The position numbers were made by a program, and so were the translations under genes. Under the pieces are notes generated by a model. That model had not been told where the DNA came from. It did no database searches and saw only the letters and a list, made by a program, of their open reading frames with translations. 64,000 nucleotides of DNA from Acidimicrobiales bacterium (GTDB lineage Bacteria; Actinomycetota; Acidimicrobiia; Acidimicrobiales; UBA8190), in NCBI GenBank assembly GCA_035531755.1, contig DATKSK010000007.1:58749-122748 (forward strand), written 5' to 3'. Of the stretch, positions 1-8,641 are shown piece by piece (the stretch's first letter is position 1; every line of letters starts with the position of its first letter).

Positions 1-77
1 AGCACGCCCGTCCGGGGCGCGTGGCGCCGCCGCCCGGTCGCGTCCCGTCGCCGCGCTCGTGGCGGCTTCGTCGCAGC

Positions 78-482
78 TCAGTCGCGGGGGGTGAGGAGGT
101 AGGTGGAGCTGGCCTTGGCGACCAACCGCCCCTCGTCGTCGGCCAGCTCGGCCTCCACGAAGGCCACGCGCCGTCCTGCCGAGATCACCCGCGACGTGCA
201 CGTCAGCGTGCCCCCGGGGCGCACGGGGGCGAGGAAGCTCACTTTGAGCTCGGCGTTGGCGGAGTAGACCTTGCGCCCCTTCGCCCAGGTGACGGTGGCG
301 GCGCCCATGGCCGAGTCACAGCACGCCGCCAGGAATCCCCCCTGGAGCACGCCGGCGGGGTTGGCGAACCGCTCGTCGGCGGGCATCGTCCACACCGTCG
401 TCCCCGGCTCGGACTTGTCGACGCACACCATGCCGAGCGTCAGGTCGCAATTGGGCGGTACCTGCACCCGGGGATCGGCCAC
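78..482 (-). CDS. PaaI-family hotdog-fold acyl-CoA thioesterase
   Basis: The 134-residue protein looks like a single hotdog domain of the PaaI/YbgC thioesterase group, which hydrolyses small or aromatic acyl-CoA thioesters in the cytoplasm. The motif around residues 40-60 (FANPAGVLQGGFLAACCDSA) is the family's N/D-P-x-G-x-x-H/Q-G-G helix entry, with Gln where many members have His. The C-terminal strands end with VAKASSTYLL. The substrate cannot be read from the sequence. The start is the GTG at 482 because a -10-like TACCGT ends 6 nt upstream, fitting a leaderless transcript. The gene is divergent from nagA, and the two promoters share one 10-bp palindrome. The frame stays open far upstream, but that extension overlaps nagA and has no family similarity. 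Confidence 0.8.
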   Translation of the reverse strand: MADPRVQVPPNCDLTLGMVCVDKSEPGTTVWTMPADERFANPAGVLQGGFLAACCDSAMGAATVTWAKGRKVYSANAELKVSFLAPVRPGGTLTCTSRVISAGRRVAFVEAELADDEGRLVAKASSTYLLTPRD

Positions 483-488
483 GGCGAG

Positions 489-498
489 ACGGTACCGT
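489..498. promoter_or_regulatory. Shared palindromic -10 region of two divergent genes
   Basis: ACGGTACCGT is a perfect 10-bp palindrome. Read on the minus strand it gives TACCGT 6 nt before the GTG at 482. Read on the plus strand it gives TACCGT 9 nt before the GTG at 508. One element could act as a -10 hexamer in both directions, so the two genes could compete for polymerase. This is inference from position and sequence. Confidence 0.4.
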
Positions 499-507
499 AC
501 GGGTCCC

Positions 508-1674
508 GTGGGCACGCCTCGCACCGACCGCTCCCCCGGCGCCCGCACCACCGTCGTCGGAGCGGCGGGCGTGGTGGCGGCCGACGGGCTGCTCGCCCGG
601 GCCGAGGTGGTGGTGGAGGGCGGCGTCATCACCGACGTCCGTCCCGCCCGGGGCGCCGTGCCCGACGTCGTGCTCGCCCCGGGCTTCGTCGACCTCCAGG
701 TGAACGGGATCGGCCCCGTCGACGTGGCCACGGCGTCGGGCCCCGACTGGGCCGCCCTCGACGCCGCCCTGCTGGCCCAGGGGGTCACCACCTGGTGCCC
801 CACCCTCACCTCGGCGCCGCGCGCCGCCCTCGAGGACTCGCTGGCCCGGGTGGCCGCGGCGCGGCGGCGCCCCGCGGCGCGACGGCCCGACATCGCCGGG
901 GCGCACCTGGAGGGACCCTTCCTGGCGCTCCCCGGCGCCCACCGCCCCGACTGCGTGCAGCGCGACGTGGACCTGCCGTGGCTCGAGCACCTCGGAGGCC
1001 TGGTGCGCGTCCTCACCCTGGCGCCCGAGCTCCCCGGCGCCGCCGCCGCCATCGCCCGGCTCAGCGCGCGGGGGGTGCTGGTGGCCCTGGGCCACTCGGC
1101 CTGCGACGCCGAGGTGGCGCTCGAGGCCGCCGCCGCCGGGGCACGCCTGGTGACGCACCTCGGCAACGCCATGGGCCCGTCCACCCCGCGCGCCCCGGGC
1201 CTCGTCGGCGCCGCGCTCGCCGACGAGCGGCTGACCGTGTCGCTCATCGCCGATCTGGTGCACTCGCACCCCGTGTTCGTGCGGGCCGCGTTCGCCGCCA
1301 AGGGGGCCGGCGGCGTCGCCCTCGTCACCGATGCGGTGGCCGCCACCGCGGGGACGGGACAGCCGCCCCGCCTCCCCGACGGGAGGCTGGCGGGATCGGT
1401 CCTCACCGTGCCGCGGGCGGTGTCGAACGTCGTGCACCACGGCGCCGCCACCCTGGCCGACGCGGTGGCCTCGGCCAGCACCACGCCGGCCCGGCTGCTC
1501 GGGCTGGGCGACCGCGGCGTCATCGCCCCCGGCCGCCGAGCCGACCTGGTGGCGCTGGCGCCGGGCCCCCCGGGGCGCGCCGGAGGTGGAGGACACGGCG
1601 GGGGTGGGGACGTCGGGCCCTGGACGGTGTCGTCGGTGTGGGTGGCCGGGGTCCGGGCCTGGCCGCCGCGGTAG
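508..1674 (+). CDS. nagA: N-acetylglucosamine-6-phosphate deacetylase
   Basis: This cytoplasmic amidohydrolase removes acetate from GlcNAc-6-phosphate, a step in amino-sugar catabolism and cell-wall recycling. In the 388-residue protein the family signatures appear in order: LAPGFVDLQVNGIG near residues 50-63, the metal-binding HLEGPF near 130, GHSACDAE near 195, THLGNAMGP near 215, DLVHSHP near 250 and the catalytic LVTDAV near 272. The C-terminus has the usual GVIAPGRRADLVAL return strand. The length is normal. The GTG at 508 is preferred because the domain begins at once after it; another GTG lies at 571. No nagB or GlcNAc transporter is present nearby, so the context does not show whether it serves uptake or recycling. 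Confidence 0.88.
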   Translation: MGTPRTDRSPGARTTVVGAAGVVAADGLLARAEVVVEGGVITDVRPARGAVPDVVLAPGFVDLQVNGIGPVDVATASGPDWAALDAALLAQGVTTWCPTLTSAPRAALEDSLARVAAARRRPAARRPDIAGAHLEGPFLALPGAHRPDCVQRDVDLPWLEHLGGLVRVLTLAPELPGAAAAIARLSARGVLVALGHSACDAEVALEAAAAGARLVTHLGNAMGPSTPRAPGLVGAALADERLTVSLIADLVHSHPVFVRAAFAAKGAGGVALVTDAVAATAGTGQPPRLPDGRLAGSVLTVPRAVSNVVHHGAATLADAVASASTTPARLLGLGDRGVIAPGRRADLVALAPGPPGRAGGGGHGGGGDVGPWTVSSVWVAGVRAWPPR

Positions 1675-1690
1675 CGGCCGGAACCGACGA

Positions 1691-1696
1691 TAGGGT
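1691..1696 (+). promoter_or_regulatory. -10 hexamer, leaderless start of FIST gene
   Basis: TAGGGT ends 8 nt before the ATG at 1705, so transcription should begin at or next to the start codon. Confidence 0.5.
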
Positions 1697-1704
1697 CGGC
1701 ACCG

Positions 1705-2889
1705 ATGCCCTTCGCGGCCGCCATGAGCGAGCACCCGCTCACGGCCCACGCCGTCGGGGAGGTCGCCGGCGAGGTGCTCGAGCGCATCGGCGAGCGCCCC
1801 GACCTCGCCGTGCTCTTCGTCACGCCACCGCACGCCGGCGCTCTCGAGGACGCCATGCGCACCGTCGAGGAGGTCCTGCATCCCCTGGTGGCGCTGGGCG
1901 GCGCGGCCCAGTCCGTGCTGGGGCCGCATCGCGAGGTGGAGCAGGGGGCCGCCGTGACCCTGTTCGCCGGGCACACCGGGCCCCTGGTGCCGGTGGTGCT
2001 CGACGCCGTGCCGGACGGCCCCGACGACGGCCTGGTGCTGCGCGGCTGGCCGGGCGAGACCCCGTTCGCGCCGCAGGCGCTCGTGCTGGTGGCCGACCCC
2101 TACAGCTTCCCGGCGGAGGCCTTCCTGCGGTGGGCCGACACCCACCATCCCGGGCTGCCCGTGGTGGGCGGCATGGCCTCGGCGGCACGCGGCCCCGGCG
2201 GCAACCGCATCGCCGTGGGCGGCCGCGTCCGCACCGCCGGCGCGGTGGGGGCGTTGATCGGCCCCGGGGCGACGGTGCAGACGGTGGTATCGCAGGGGTG
2301 CCGGCCCTTCGGCCACCCGCTCGTCGTGACGGCCGCCGAGCGCAACGTCATCGCCGAGCTCGCCGGGCGGCCCGCCATGGAGCGGCTGGTGGCCCAGGCC
2401 CACGACACGCTGTCCAAAGAGGAGGTGGCCCTCCTCGAGATGGGCGGGCTGCACCTCGGTCGGGTCATCGACGAGCACAAGGCGCAGTTCGGTCCGGGAG
2501 ACTTCCTCGTGCGCACCGTCGTCGGCGCCGACCGGTCGACGGGGGCCATCGCCGTCACCGACGTCGTGCCGGTGGGCACCACCGTGCAATTCCATCTGCG
2601 CGACGCCGCCAGCGCCGACGAGGACCTCCATGCGCTCATGGCCGACCGGCGCGCCGACGCCGCCCTGGTGTTCACCTGCAACGGCAGGGGGACCCGGTTG
2701 TTCGGCGAGCCACATCACGACGTGCGCGTGCTGGCCGAGCATCTCGGGGCCGTCCCCATGGCCGGCTTCTTCGCCGCCGGCGAGCTCGGGCCCGTCGGAG
2801 GCCGGAACTTCCTCCACGGGTTCACGGCATCGGTGGCGCTGCTGCGCGACGCAGGTGGCGCCCCCGCGCCCCCCGGGGCGCCCGTGTAG
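1705..2889 (+). CDS. FIST-domain sensory protein
   Basis: The 394-residue protein carries both halves of the FIST (F-box intracellular signal transduction) architecture. The N-terminal part (about residues 35-215) has VLFVTPPHAG and the GGAAQSVLG segment; the C-terminal part (about 225-385) has the strongly conserved FTCNGRGTRLFG and PMAGFFAAGELGP. FIST domains are predicted to bind small ligands such as amino acids and usually work with signalling partners, but no kinase or chemotaxis gene adjoins this one. It is soluble, without signal peptide or membrane segment. The ATG at 1705 has a -10 hexamer 8 nt upstream. The ligand is unknown. Confidence 0.8.
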   Translation: MPFAAAMSEHPLTAHAVGEVAGEVLERIGERPDLAVLFVTPPHAGALEDAMRTVEEVLHPLVALGGAAQSVLGPHREVEQGAAVTLFAGHTGPLVPVVLDAVPDGPDDGLVLRGWPGETPFAPQALVLVADPYSFPAEAFLRWADTHHPGLPVVGGMASAARGPGGNRIAVGGRVRTAGAVGALIGPGATVQTVVSQGCRPFGHPLVVTAAERNVIAELAGRPAMERLVAQAHDTLSKEEVALLEMGGLHLGRVIDEHKAQFGPGDFLVRTVVGADRSTGAIAVTDVVPVGTTVQFHLRDAASADEDLHALMADRRADAALVFTCNGRGTRLFGEPHHDVRVLAEHLGAVPMAGFFAAGELGPVGGRNFLHGFTASVALLRDAGGAPAPPGAPV

Positions 2890-2952
2890 GGCCCGCCCGC
2901 CACCCGCCGACCCCCTCCCCTGCCGATCCCGACGGATTCCGACCGGGGGCCC

Positions 2953-2974
2953 GCCGGCGGCACCCCCCGCCGGC
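2953..2974. terminator. GC-rich hairpin between FIST gene and tkt
   Basis: GCCGGCGG and CCGCCGGC form an 8-bp stem with a 6-nt loop, 64 nt after the FIST stop codon. No T tract follows, so it is only a possible transcript end. Confidence 0.3.
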
Positions 2975-3009
2975 GCGGCGATGACCGTCGGCATCACCGG
3001 AGGAGCGGG

Positions 3010-3015
3010 TAGGTT
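3010..3015 (+). promoter_or_regulatory. -10 hexamer, leaderless start of tkt
   Basis: TAGGTT ends exactly 6 nt before the GTG of tkt. It is the likely promoter of the pentose phosphate gene block. Confidence 0.55.
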
Positions 3016-3021
3016 CTCACC

Positions 3022-5025
3022 GTGACCGACGCGACGCTCGAGCAGCTCGGGATCAACGTCATCCGTGGTCTCGCCATGGATGCTCCCCAGAAGGCCGACT
3101 CCGGCCACCCGGGCACGGCCATGGCGCTGGCGCCACTGGCCCACGTGCTGTTCACACGCGTCATGCGCCACGACCCCGCCGAACCGCTGTGGCCCGACCG
3201 CGACCGCTTCATCCTGTCCAACGGCCACGCCTCGATCCTGCTCTACTCCATGCTGTACCTCACCGGGTACGGGCTCACCCTCGACGACATCCGACAGTTC
3301 CGCCAGTGTGGCAGCAAGACGCCGGGACACCCCGAGGTACACCTGACCTCGGGCGTCGAGGTCACCACCGGACCGCTCGGGCAGGGCGTGGGCAACGGCG
3401 TCGGCATGGGCATCGCCGAGCGGTGGCTGCGCGCCCGCTTCGGTCCCGAGGTCGTCGACCACCACACCTTCGTCATCTGCTCCGACGGCGATCTCATGGA
3501 GGGCATCAGCCACGAGGCGGCGTCACTGGCGGGGCACCTCGGCCTGGGCCGGCTCGTCTACGTCTACGACGACAATCACATCACCATCGACGGCCCCACC
3601 GAGCTCGCCTACGACGACGACGTCGTCGAGCGCTTCGAGGCCTACGGGTGGCACGCCGAGAACGTGGGCGAGATCGCCAACGACACCGAGGCGCTCGAGG
3701 CCGCGCTGCGGCGGGCCATGGCCGTCGACGACAAGCCCTCCATCATCACGCTGCGCAGCCACATCGGATGGCCCTCGCCGCACAAGACCGACACCGCCGA
3801 CGCCCATGGCAGCCCGCTCGGCGAGGAAGAGATCCGGGAGACCAAGGCGATCCTCGGCCTCCCCCCCGACGAGCAGTTCTGGGTCCCCGACGAGGTCGTC
3901 GGGCTCTACCGCCGCTGCCTGGCGCGCGGCGAGGACCTCCGCCGGGCGTGGCAGGCACGCTTCGACGCCTGGGACGGCGACAAGGCGGCCTGGGACGCCT
4001 GCCAGCGCGGCCGAGGGCTCGACGGGTGGGCCCACAAGCTCCCCGTCTTCGAGGCGGGGACGAGCATGGCCACGCGCGTCGCGGTGAACCGGTGCATCAC
4101 GGCCACCGCCGACGTGGTGCCGGGGCTCGTGGCGGGCTCCGCCGACCTCACCGGCAACACCGGCATGAAGCTGAAGGACGGGGTCGAGCAGTCGGCCGGG
4201 AACCCGGGTGGGGCGCAGGTGCACTACGGCATCCGCGAGCACGCCATGGGCGCGGCGCTGACGGGCATGGCCCGCCACGGCGGGGTCCTGCCCGTGGGCG
4301 GGACCTTCTTCGTCTTCAGTGACTACATGCGGCCCTCGGTGCGGCTGGCGGCCCTGTCGGAGGCCCACGTCATCTACTCCTGGACCCATGACTCGGTCGG
4401 TCTCGGCGAGGACGGGCCCACCCACCAGCCCGTCGAACACCTCGCCGCGCTGCGGGCCATGCCCGGCCTGCGCGTGATCCGCCCCGCCGACGCCAACGAG
4501 TGCGCCCACGCCTGGCGCGTGGCGGTGGACGGCGAGGGCCCCACGGCCCTGGTGCTGTCGCGCCAGGCCGTCCCCGTGCTCGAGGGGACCGCCGAGGCCG
4601 TCGACGGCGTGGCGCGGGGTGGCTACGTCCTCGTCGACACGCCCGGTGACGCCGACATCGTGCTGATCGGCACCGGCTCAGAGGTCGCCGTGTGCGTCGG
4701 CGCGGCGCTCCTGCTCGCCGGCAAGGGTGCCGAGGGCGATGGCGGGCCGCCCGTGCGGGTCCGGGTGGTGTCGCTTCCCTCGTGGGACCTGTTCGCCGCG
4801 CAGGACGCCGACTACCGCGACGGGGTGCTGCCGCGCGGGCTCCCCCGTCTCGCCGTCGAGGCGGCGGTGTCGTTCGGTTGGGAGCGCTACGCCGACGACG
4901 TCGTCGCCATCGACCACTTCGGCGCGTCGGCCCCCGGCGCCGAGGTCCTGGCCAACTTCGGCTACACGCCGCAGAACGTGGCCGCCCGGGCGCGTGCCCT
5001 GCTCGCCCGTAGCCACGGTGCATGA
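3022..5025 (+). CDS. tkt: Transketolase
   Basis: This thiamine-diphosphate enzyme moves two-carbon units between sugar phosphates in the non-oxidative pentose phosphate pathway. At 667 residues it is full length. Visible landmarks are the early SGHPG, FILSNGHASILLY near residue 75, the TPP/Mg motif SDGDLMEGISHEAASLAGHL near 155-175, and GLGEDGPTHQPVEHLAALRA near 460 in the pyrimidine domain, followed by the C-terminal transketolase domain. It is the first gene of a same-strand run with tal, pgi, gnd, zwf and pgl. It also needs thiamine diphosphate, part of whose synthesis is encoded at 29431-32482. The GTG start is set by the -10 hexamer 6 nt upstream. Confidence 0.97.
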   Translation: MTDATLEQLGINVIRGLAMDAPQKADSGHPGTAMALAPLAHVLFTRVMRHDPAEPLWPDRDRFILSNGHASILLYSMLYLTGYGLTLDDIRQFRQCGSKTPGHPEVHLTSGVEVTTGPLGQGVGNGVGMGIAERWLRARFGPEVVDHHTFVICSDGDLMEGISHEAASLAGHLGLGRLVYVYDDNHITIDGPTELAYDDDVVERFEAYGWHAENVGEIANDTEALEAALRRAMAVDDKPSIITLRSHIGWPSPHKTDTADAHGSPLGEEEIRETKAILGLPPDEQFWVPDEVVGLYRRCLARGEDLRRAWQARFDAWDGDKAAWDACQRGRGLDGWAHKLPVFEAGTSMATRVAVNRCITATADVVPGLVAGSADLTGNTGMKLKDGVEQSAGNPGGAQVHYGIREHAMGAALTGMARHGGVLPVGGTFFVFSDYMRPSVRLAALSEAHVIYSWTHDSVGLGEDGPTHQPVEHLAALRAMPGLRVIRPADANECAHAWRVAVDGEGPTALVLSRQAVPVLEGTAEAVDGVARGGYVLVDTPGDADIVLIGTGSEVAVCVGAALLLAGKGAEGDGGPPVRVRVVSLPSWDLFAAQDADYRDGVLPRGLPRLAVEAAVSFGWERYADDVVAIDHFGASAPGAEVLANFGYTPQNVAARARALLARSHGA

Positions 5026-5088
5026 ACCGCTGACACCGACCGACGACCGGGCGCTCCGGCGCGACGCGCCCGGTGGGAAGGGAGCACC

Positions 5089-6219
5089 ATGACCAGGCTG
5101 CACGACCTCTACGAGCAGCAGGGCCAGAGCCCATGGCTCGACAACCTGCGACGCGACTACCTGCGCGGCGGGCGGCTGGCCGAATTGGTGGGTGAGGGCA
5201 TCCGGGGCGTGACGTCGAACCCCACGATCTTCGCCAAGGCCATCGAGGCCGGCTCCGACTACGACGAGCAGTTCCGCGACCTCCTGGCGGGCCACACCGT
5301 CGAGGCCGCCTACTGGGAGCTCGTCGTCACCGACATCCGCGACGCGCTGGCGGTGCTGCGCCCGGTGCACGACGCCTCCGACGGCGTCGACGGGTTCGTA
5401 TCGCTCGAGGTGGCCCCGGCCCTGGCACACGACACCGAGGGCACCATCCGCGACGCGCGCCACTTCCACGAGCTCGTGGCCGAGCCCAACCTGTTCGTGA
5501 AGATCCCGGCCACGACCGAGGGCGTGCCCGCCGTCCGGGCCATGATCGGCGAGGGCCGCAACATCAACATCACCCTGCTGTTCAGCCTGGAACGCTACGG
5601 CGAGGTGATCGAGGCCTACCTCGGGGGGCTCGAGGACCTCGTGGCCGCCGGCTCGACCGACCTGTCCACGGTGCACAGCGTGGCCTCGTTCTTCGTGAGC
5701 CGGGTCGACACCGAGGTGGACCGCCGGCTCGAGGCCCTGGCCGCGGCGGCCGCACCGGGCCGGGCCGACGAGATCCTCGCCCTGCGGGGCACCGCCGCGG
5801 TCTCCCAGGCACAGCGGGCCTATGCGTTGTTCCGGGAGCGCTTCGCCGGTCCCCGCTGGGAGGCACTGGCGGCACGGGGCGCCATGGTGCAGCGGCCCCT
5901 GTGGGCGTCCACCTCCACCAAGAACCCCGCCTACCCCGACCTCGCCTACGTGGACACGCTCATCGGCCCCGACACCGTCAACACCATGCCTGACGACACG
6001 ATCGCGGCCTTCCTCGACCACGGCACGCCGAAGCGCACCGTCGACGCCGACCCCGACGGCGCCCGGCGCGCCCTCGAGCGCATCGGGGACGCCGGCGTGG
6101 ACATGGCCGACGTGGCCCGGACGCTCGAGGACGAGGGCGTGGCCAGCTTCAGCAAGTCGTTCGACGAGCTCGTGCAGTCGCTGTCCGACAAGGCCAACGC
6201 CCTGTCGGCGGGCAGCTGA
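5089..6219 (+). CDS. tal: Transaldolase
   Basis: Transaldolase transfers dihydroxyacetone units between sugar phosphates. The 376-residue protein has the N-terminal GVTSNPTIFAKAI motif near residues 38-50, the Schiff-base lysine in NLFVKIPAT (Lys138), and STSTKNPAYPDLAYVDTLIG near 270-288. This is the TalB-like actinobacterial form, longer than MipB-type enzymes. A strong ribosome-binding site (AAGGGAG, 4 nt from ATG) fixes the start. It lies 63 nt after tkt and 9 nt before pgi, so it is almost certainly co-transcribed. In some bacteria tal and this type of pgi are fused into one protein; here they are separate. Confidence 0.96.
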   Translation: MTRLHDLYEQQGQSPWLDNLRRDYLRGGRLAELVGEGIRGVTSNPTIFAKAIEAGSDYDEQFRDLLAGHTVEAAYWELVVTDIRDALAVLRPVHDASDGVDGFVSLEVAPALAHDTEGTIRDARHFHELVAEPNLFVKIPATTEGVPAVRAMIGEGRNINITLLFSLERYGEVIEAYLGGLEDLVAAGSTDLSTVHSVASFFVSRVDTEVDRRLEALAAAAAPGRADEILALRGTAAVSQAQRAYALFRERFAGPRWEALAARGAMVQRPLWASTSTKNPAYPDLAYVDTLIGPDTVNTMPDDTIAAFLDHGTPKRTVDADPDGARRALERIGDAGVDMADVARTLEDEGVASFSKSFDELVQSLSDKANALSAGS

Positions 6220-6228
6220 GGGCGCTCG

Positions 6229-7620
6229 GTGGTCGATGACGCCCGGGCCCTGGCGCCGCGGCTGCTGGCGCGCGACCTCTCCCTGTGGCCCGACGGCAAC
6301 GTGGCGCCCACCCGGCTGGGCTGGCTCGACGTGCCCCGACGCATGGCCGCCGAGGCCGCCGACCTCGCCGCCTGGGCGGCGGGCATCGAGCAGTCGACGG
6401 TGGTGCTGCTCGGCATGGGCGGCTCGTCGCTCGGGCCGGCGGTGCTGGAGGCTGTCCTCACCGCCACGGGGACGCCCGGCGGTCCCGGCGCCTCGCGGCG
6501 AAGGCTGGTGGTGTGCGACACCACCCACCCGGCGACGGTCGGATCGCTCGACCTGACCGACGCCTTCGTGGTGGTGTCGTCGAAGTCGGGCACCACGCTC
6601 GAGCCCAACGCCCTGCTCGCCCATGCCTGGTCGCAGATGGCGGACCCGTCGCGCTACGCGGCGGTCACCGACCCCGGCACGCCGCTCGCCGTGCTGGGCG
6701 CCGAGCGTGGCTTCGCCCGGTGCTTCGAGAACCCGCCCGACATCGGCGGCCGCTACTCCGTGCTGTCGTACTTCGGGATGGTTCCGGCCGCGCTCATCGG
6801 CTACGACGTGGCCGAGCTGTGCGAGCGCGCCCTGGCCGTCGACCTCGAGGAGGCGGTGGGGCTGGGCATGGCCATGGGCGAGGACGCCCGGGCCGGGCGC
6901 GACAAGGTGACCGTCGTGGTCCCCCCCGAGTACGCGTCCTTCGGCCTCTGGGTGGAGCAGCTCATCGCCGAGTCGACGGGCAAGCACGGCACGGGATGCG
7001 TCCCGGTCCCCACCACCGAGCCCGAGGACGGCCCCGACCGCCACGTCGTCCCGCTCCACCCCCAGGGGCCCGCCGGCCTCGGCGAGCAGTTCTTGCGCTT
7101 CGAGGTGGCCACCGCACTGTGCGGGCACGTGCTCGGCATCGACCCCTTCGACGAGCCCAACGTGGCAGAGTCGAAGAAGAACACCAACGACGTGCTCGCC
7201 CACCTCCCCCTACCCGAGGTCGAGGCGTCGCCGCCCGACGAGGTGCTGCAGTGGCTGGCGGACACGGCGGGGCCCGGGGACTACGTCTCGCTGCAGGCCT
7301 ACCTCCCCTTCGGCCACGACGCCGAGCTCGAGGCGCTGCGCCGCACGGTGCGCGACCACCTCGGGGGACTCGCCACCACCGCCGGCTACGGCCCGCGCTT
7401 CCTGCACTCCACGGGCCAGCTCCACAAAGGTGGCCCCGCCAGCGTGGTCGCGGTGCAGATCGTCGACGCCCGCCCCATGCCGGCGGTGGCGGTCCCGGGC
7501 GCGGCGTACGACTTCGGGACGCTCATCGCCGCCCAGGCGATCGGCGACCACCGCAGCCTCCTGGCCCACGAACGGCGCGTGCTGCGCGTGGCCGTGTCCC
7601 GCCTCGAGGACATCGGCTGA
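6229..7620 (+). CDS. pgi: Glucose-6-phosphate isomerase (SIS-domain type associated with transaldolase)
   Basis: The enzyme interconverts glucose-6-phosphate and fructose-6-phosphate, linking glycolysis with the pentose phosphate pathway. The 463-residue protein is shorter than classical PGI and resembles the isomerase half of transaldolase/PGI fusion proteins. It shows GMGGSSLGPAVL near residues 63-74, VVSSKSGTTLEPNALLAHAW near 112-131, and the C-terminal FLHSTGQLHKGGP motif near 391-403. GTG at 6229 is 9 nt after the tal stop and has no strong Shine-Dalgarno sequence, suggesting translational coupling with tal. Its place between tal and gnd supports the assignment. Confidence 0.93.
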   Translation: MVDDARALAPRLLARDLSLWPDGNVAPTRLGWLDVPRRMAAEAADLAAWAAGIEQSTVVLLGMGGSSLGPAVLEAVLTATGTPGGPGASRRRLVVCDTTHPATVGSLDLTDAFVVVSSKSGTTLEPNALLAHAWSQMADPSRYAAVTDPGTPLAVLGAERGFARCFENPPDIGGRYSVLSYFGMVPAALIGYDVAELCERALAVDLEEAVGLGMAMGEDARAGRDKVTVVVPPEYASFGLWVEQLIAESTGKHGTGCVPVPTTEPEDGPDRHVVPLHPQGPAGLGEQFLRFEVATALCGHVLGIDPFDEPNVAESKKNTNDVLAHLPLPEVEASPPDEVLQWLADTAGPGDYVSLQAYLPFGHDAELEALRRTVRDHLGGLATTAGYGPRFLHSTGQLHKGGPASVVAVQIVDARPMPAVAVPGAAYDFGTLIAAQAIGDHRSLLAHERRVLRVAVSRLEDIG

Positions 7621-7687
7621 GCAGACGGGGACGGGCGGACGGCCGGTCCGGCGCAGCGCGCCCCGGCACGAGCGAAAGGGATCGGCC

Positions 7688-8641
7688 ATGAAGATCGGCA
7701 TGGTGGGGCTGGGGAAGATGGGGGCCAACATGACCCAGCGCCTCGTCGAGAAGGGCCACCAGGTGGTGGCCTTCGACCTCTCGGACCAGGCCCGCGCCGC
7801 GGTCGCCGCCTCCACCGGGGCCGAGACCGCCGCCACCCTGCAGGAGATGGTGCGGGCGCTCGACCCCCCGCGCGTGGCGTGGGTGATGGTCCCCGCCGGG
7901 CCGCCCACGACGTCGACCATCGACACGCTGAAGGGCCTCATGCAGCGCGGCGACGTCGTGATCGACGGGGGGAACTCCAACTACAAGGAAGCCGCCCCCT
8001 CGGCGACCTCGCTCGCCGAGAAGGGCATCGGCTTCGTCGACGCCGGCACCTCGGGCGGCGTGTGGGGACTCGCCAACGGGTACTGCCTCATGGTGGGGGG
8101 CGACCCCGCCGTGGTGGCCACGTGCGAGCCGGTGTTCCTGGCCCTCGCCCCCGTGGGCGGCTACGCCCACGTGGGCCCCGTGGGCGCCGGGCACTTCGTG
8201 AAGATGGTGCACAACGGCATCGAGTACGGCCTCATGCAGGCCTACGGCGAGGGCTTCGAGATCATGCAGAAGGCGGACGAGTTCTCTCTCGACCTGCACC
8301 AGATCGCCTCGATCTGGCGGTACGGGTCGGTGGTGCGCTCGTGGCTCCTCGAGCTGGCCGAGCGGGCCCTGGCGCCGGGGGCCGGCTTCGAGCGCATCGA
8401 GGCGGTCATCGCCGACTCCGGCGAGGGCCGGTGGACGGTCCAGGAAGCCATCGACCGCGCCGTGCCGGCACCGGTCATCACGGCCTCGCTCTACCAGCGC
8501 TTCGCCTCACGCGACCGGGAGTCCTACGCGGATCGCCTGATCGCCGCGCTGCGCAACCAGTTCGGCGGCCACGCCGTGGTCACCGGGCCGGCCGGGGACG
8601 GGCCGGCCGGGGACGGGCCGGCCGGAGAGGCGGGCACGTGA
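7688..8641 (+). CDS. gnd: 6-phosphogluconate dehydrogenase, decarboxylating (short form)
   Basis: The enzyme oxidises 6-phosphogluconate to ribulose-5-phosphate and CO2. The 317-residue protein belongs to the short YqeC/GntZ-like class rather than the roughly 470-residue classical form. It has the Rossmann start MKIGMVGLGKMGANM, then DGGNSNYKE near residue 97, GTSGGVWGLANGYCLMVGG near 120-138, and the catalytic KMVHNGIEYGLMQAY near 173-187. Short forms are often NAD-specific, but the cofactor cannot be settled by eye. AAAGGGA 6 nt before the ATG is a good ribosome-binding site. The C-terminus carries a Gly-Pro-Ala-Gly-Asp repeat encoded by a 15-bp tandem repeat. Its TGA overlaps the zwf GTG. 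Confidence 0.93.
   Translation: MKIGMVGLGKMGANMTQRLVEKGHQVVAFDLSDQARAAVAASTGAETAATLQEMVRALDPPRVAWVMVPAGPPTTSTIDTLKGLMQRGDVVIDGGNSNYKEAAPSATSLAEKGIGFVDAGTSGGVWGLANGYCLMVGGDPAVVATCEPVFLALAPVGGYAHVGPVGAGHFVKMVHNGIEYGLMQAYGEGFEIMQKADEFSLDLHQIASIWRYGSVVRSWLLELAERALAPGAGFERIEAVIADSGEGRWTVQEAIDRAVPAPVITASLYQRFASRDRESYADRLIAALRNQFGGHAVVTGPAGDGPAGDGPAGEAGT
8585..8629. repeat. 15-bp tandem repeat, three copies, in the 3' end of gnd
   Basis: Three 15-bp units start at 8585, 8600 and 8615. The first two are identical (GGGCCGGCCGGGGAC); the third ends in GAG. They encode GPAGD, GPAGD and GPAGE in the tail of gnd, outside the conserved fold. Confidence 0.85.

Noticed and set aside
1..77. End of a gene at the left edge
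   Set aside because: The sequence is open in several frames but too short to assign, and no conserved words are present.
316..3513. Very long minus-strand open frame over the FIST and tkt genes
   Set aside because: It is a shadow of real plus-strand genes. The translation is low in conserved motifs and rich in His/Arg/Gly, as expected from GC-rich codon shadows.
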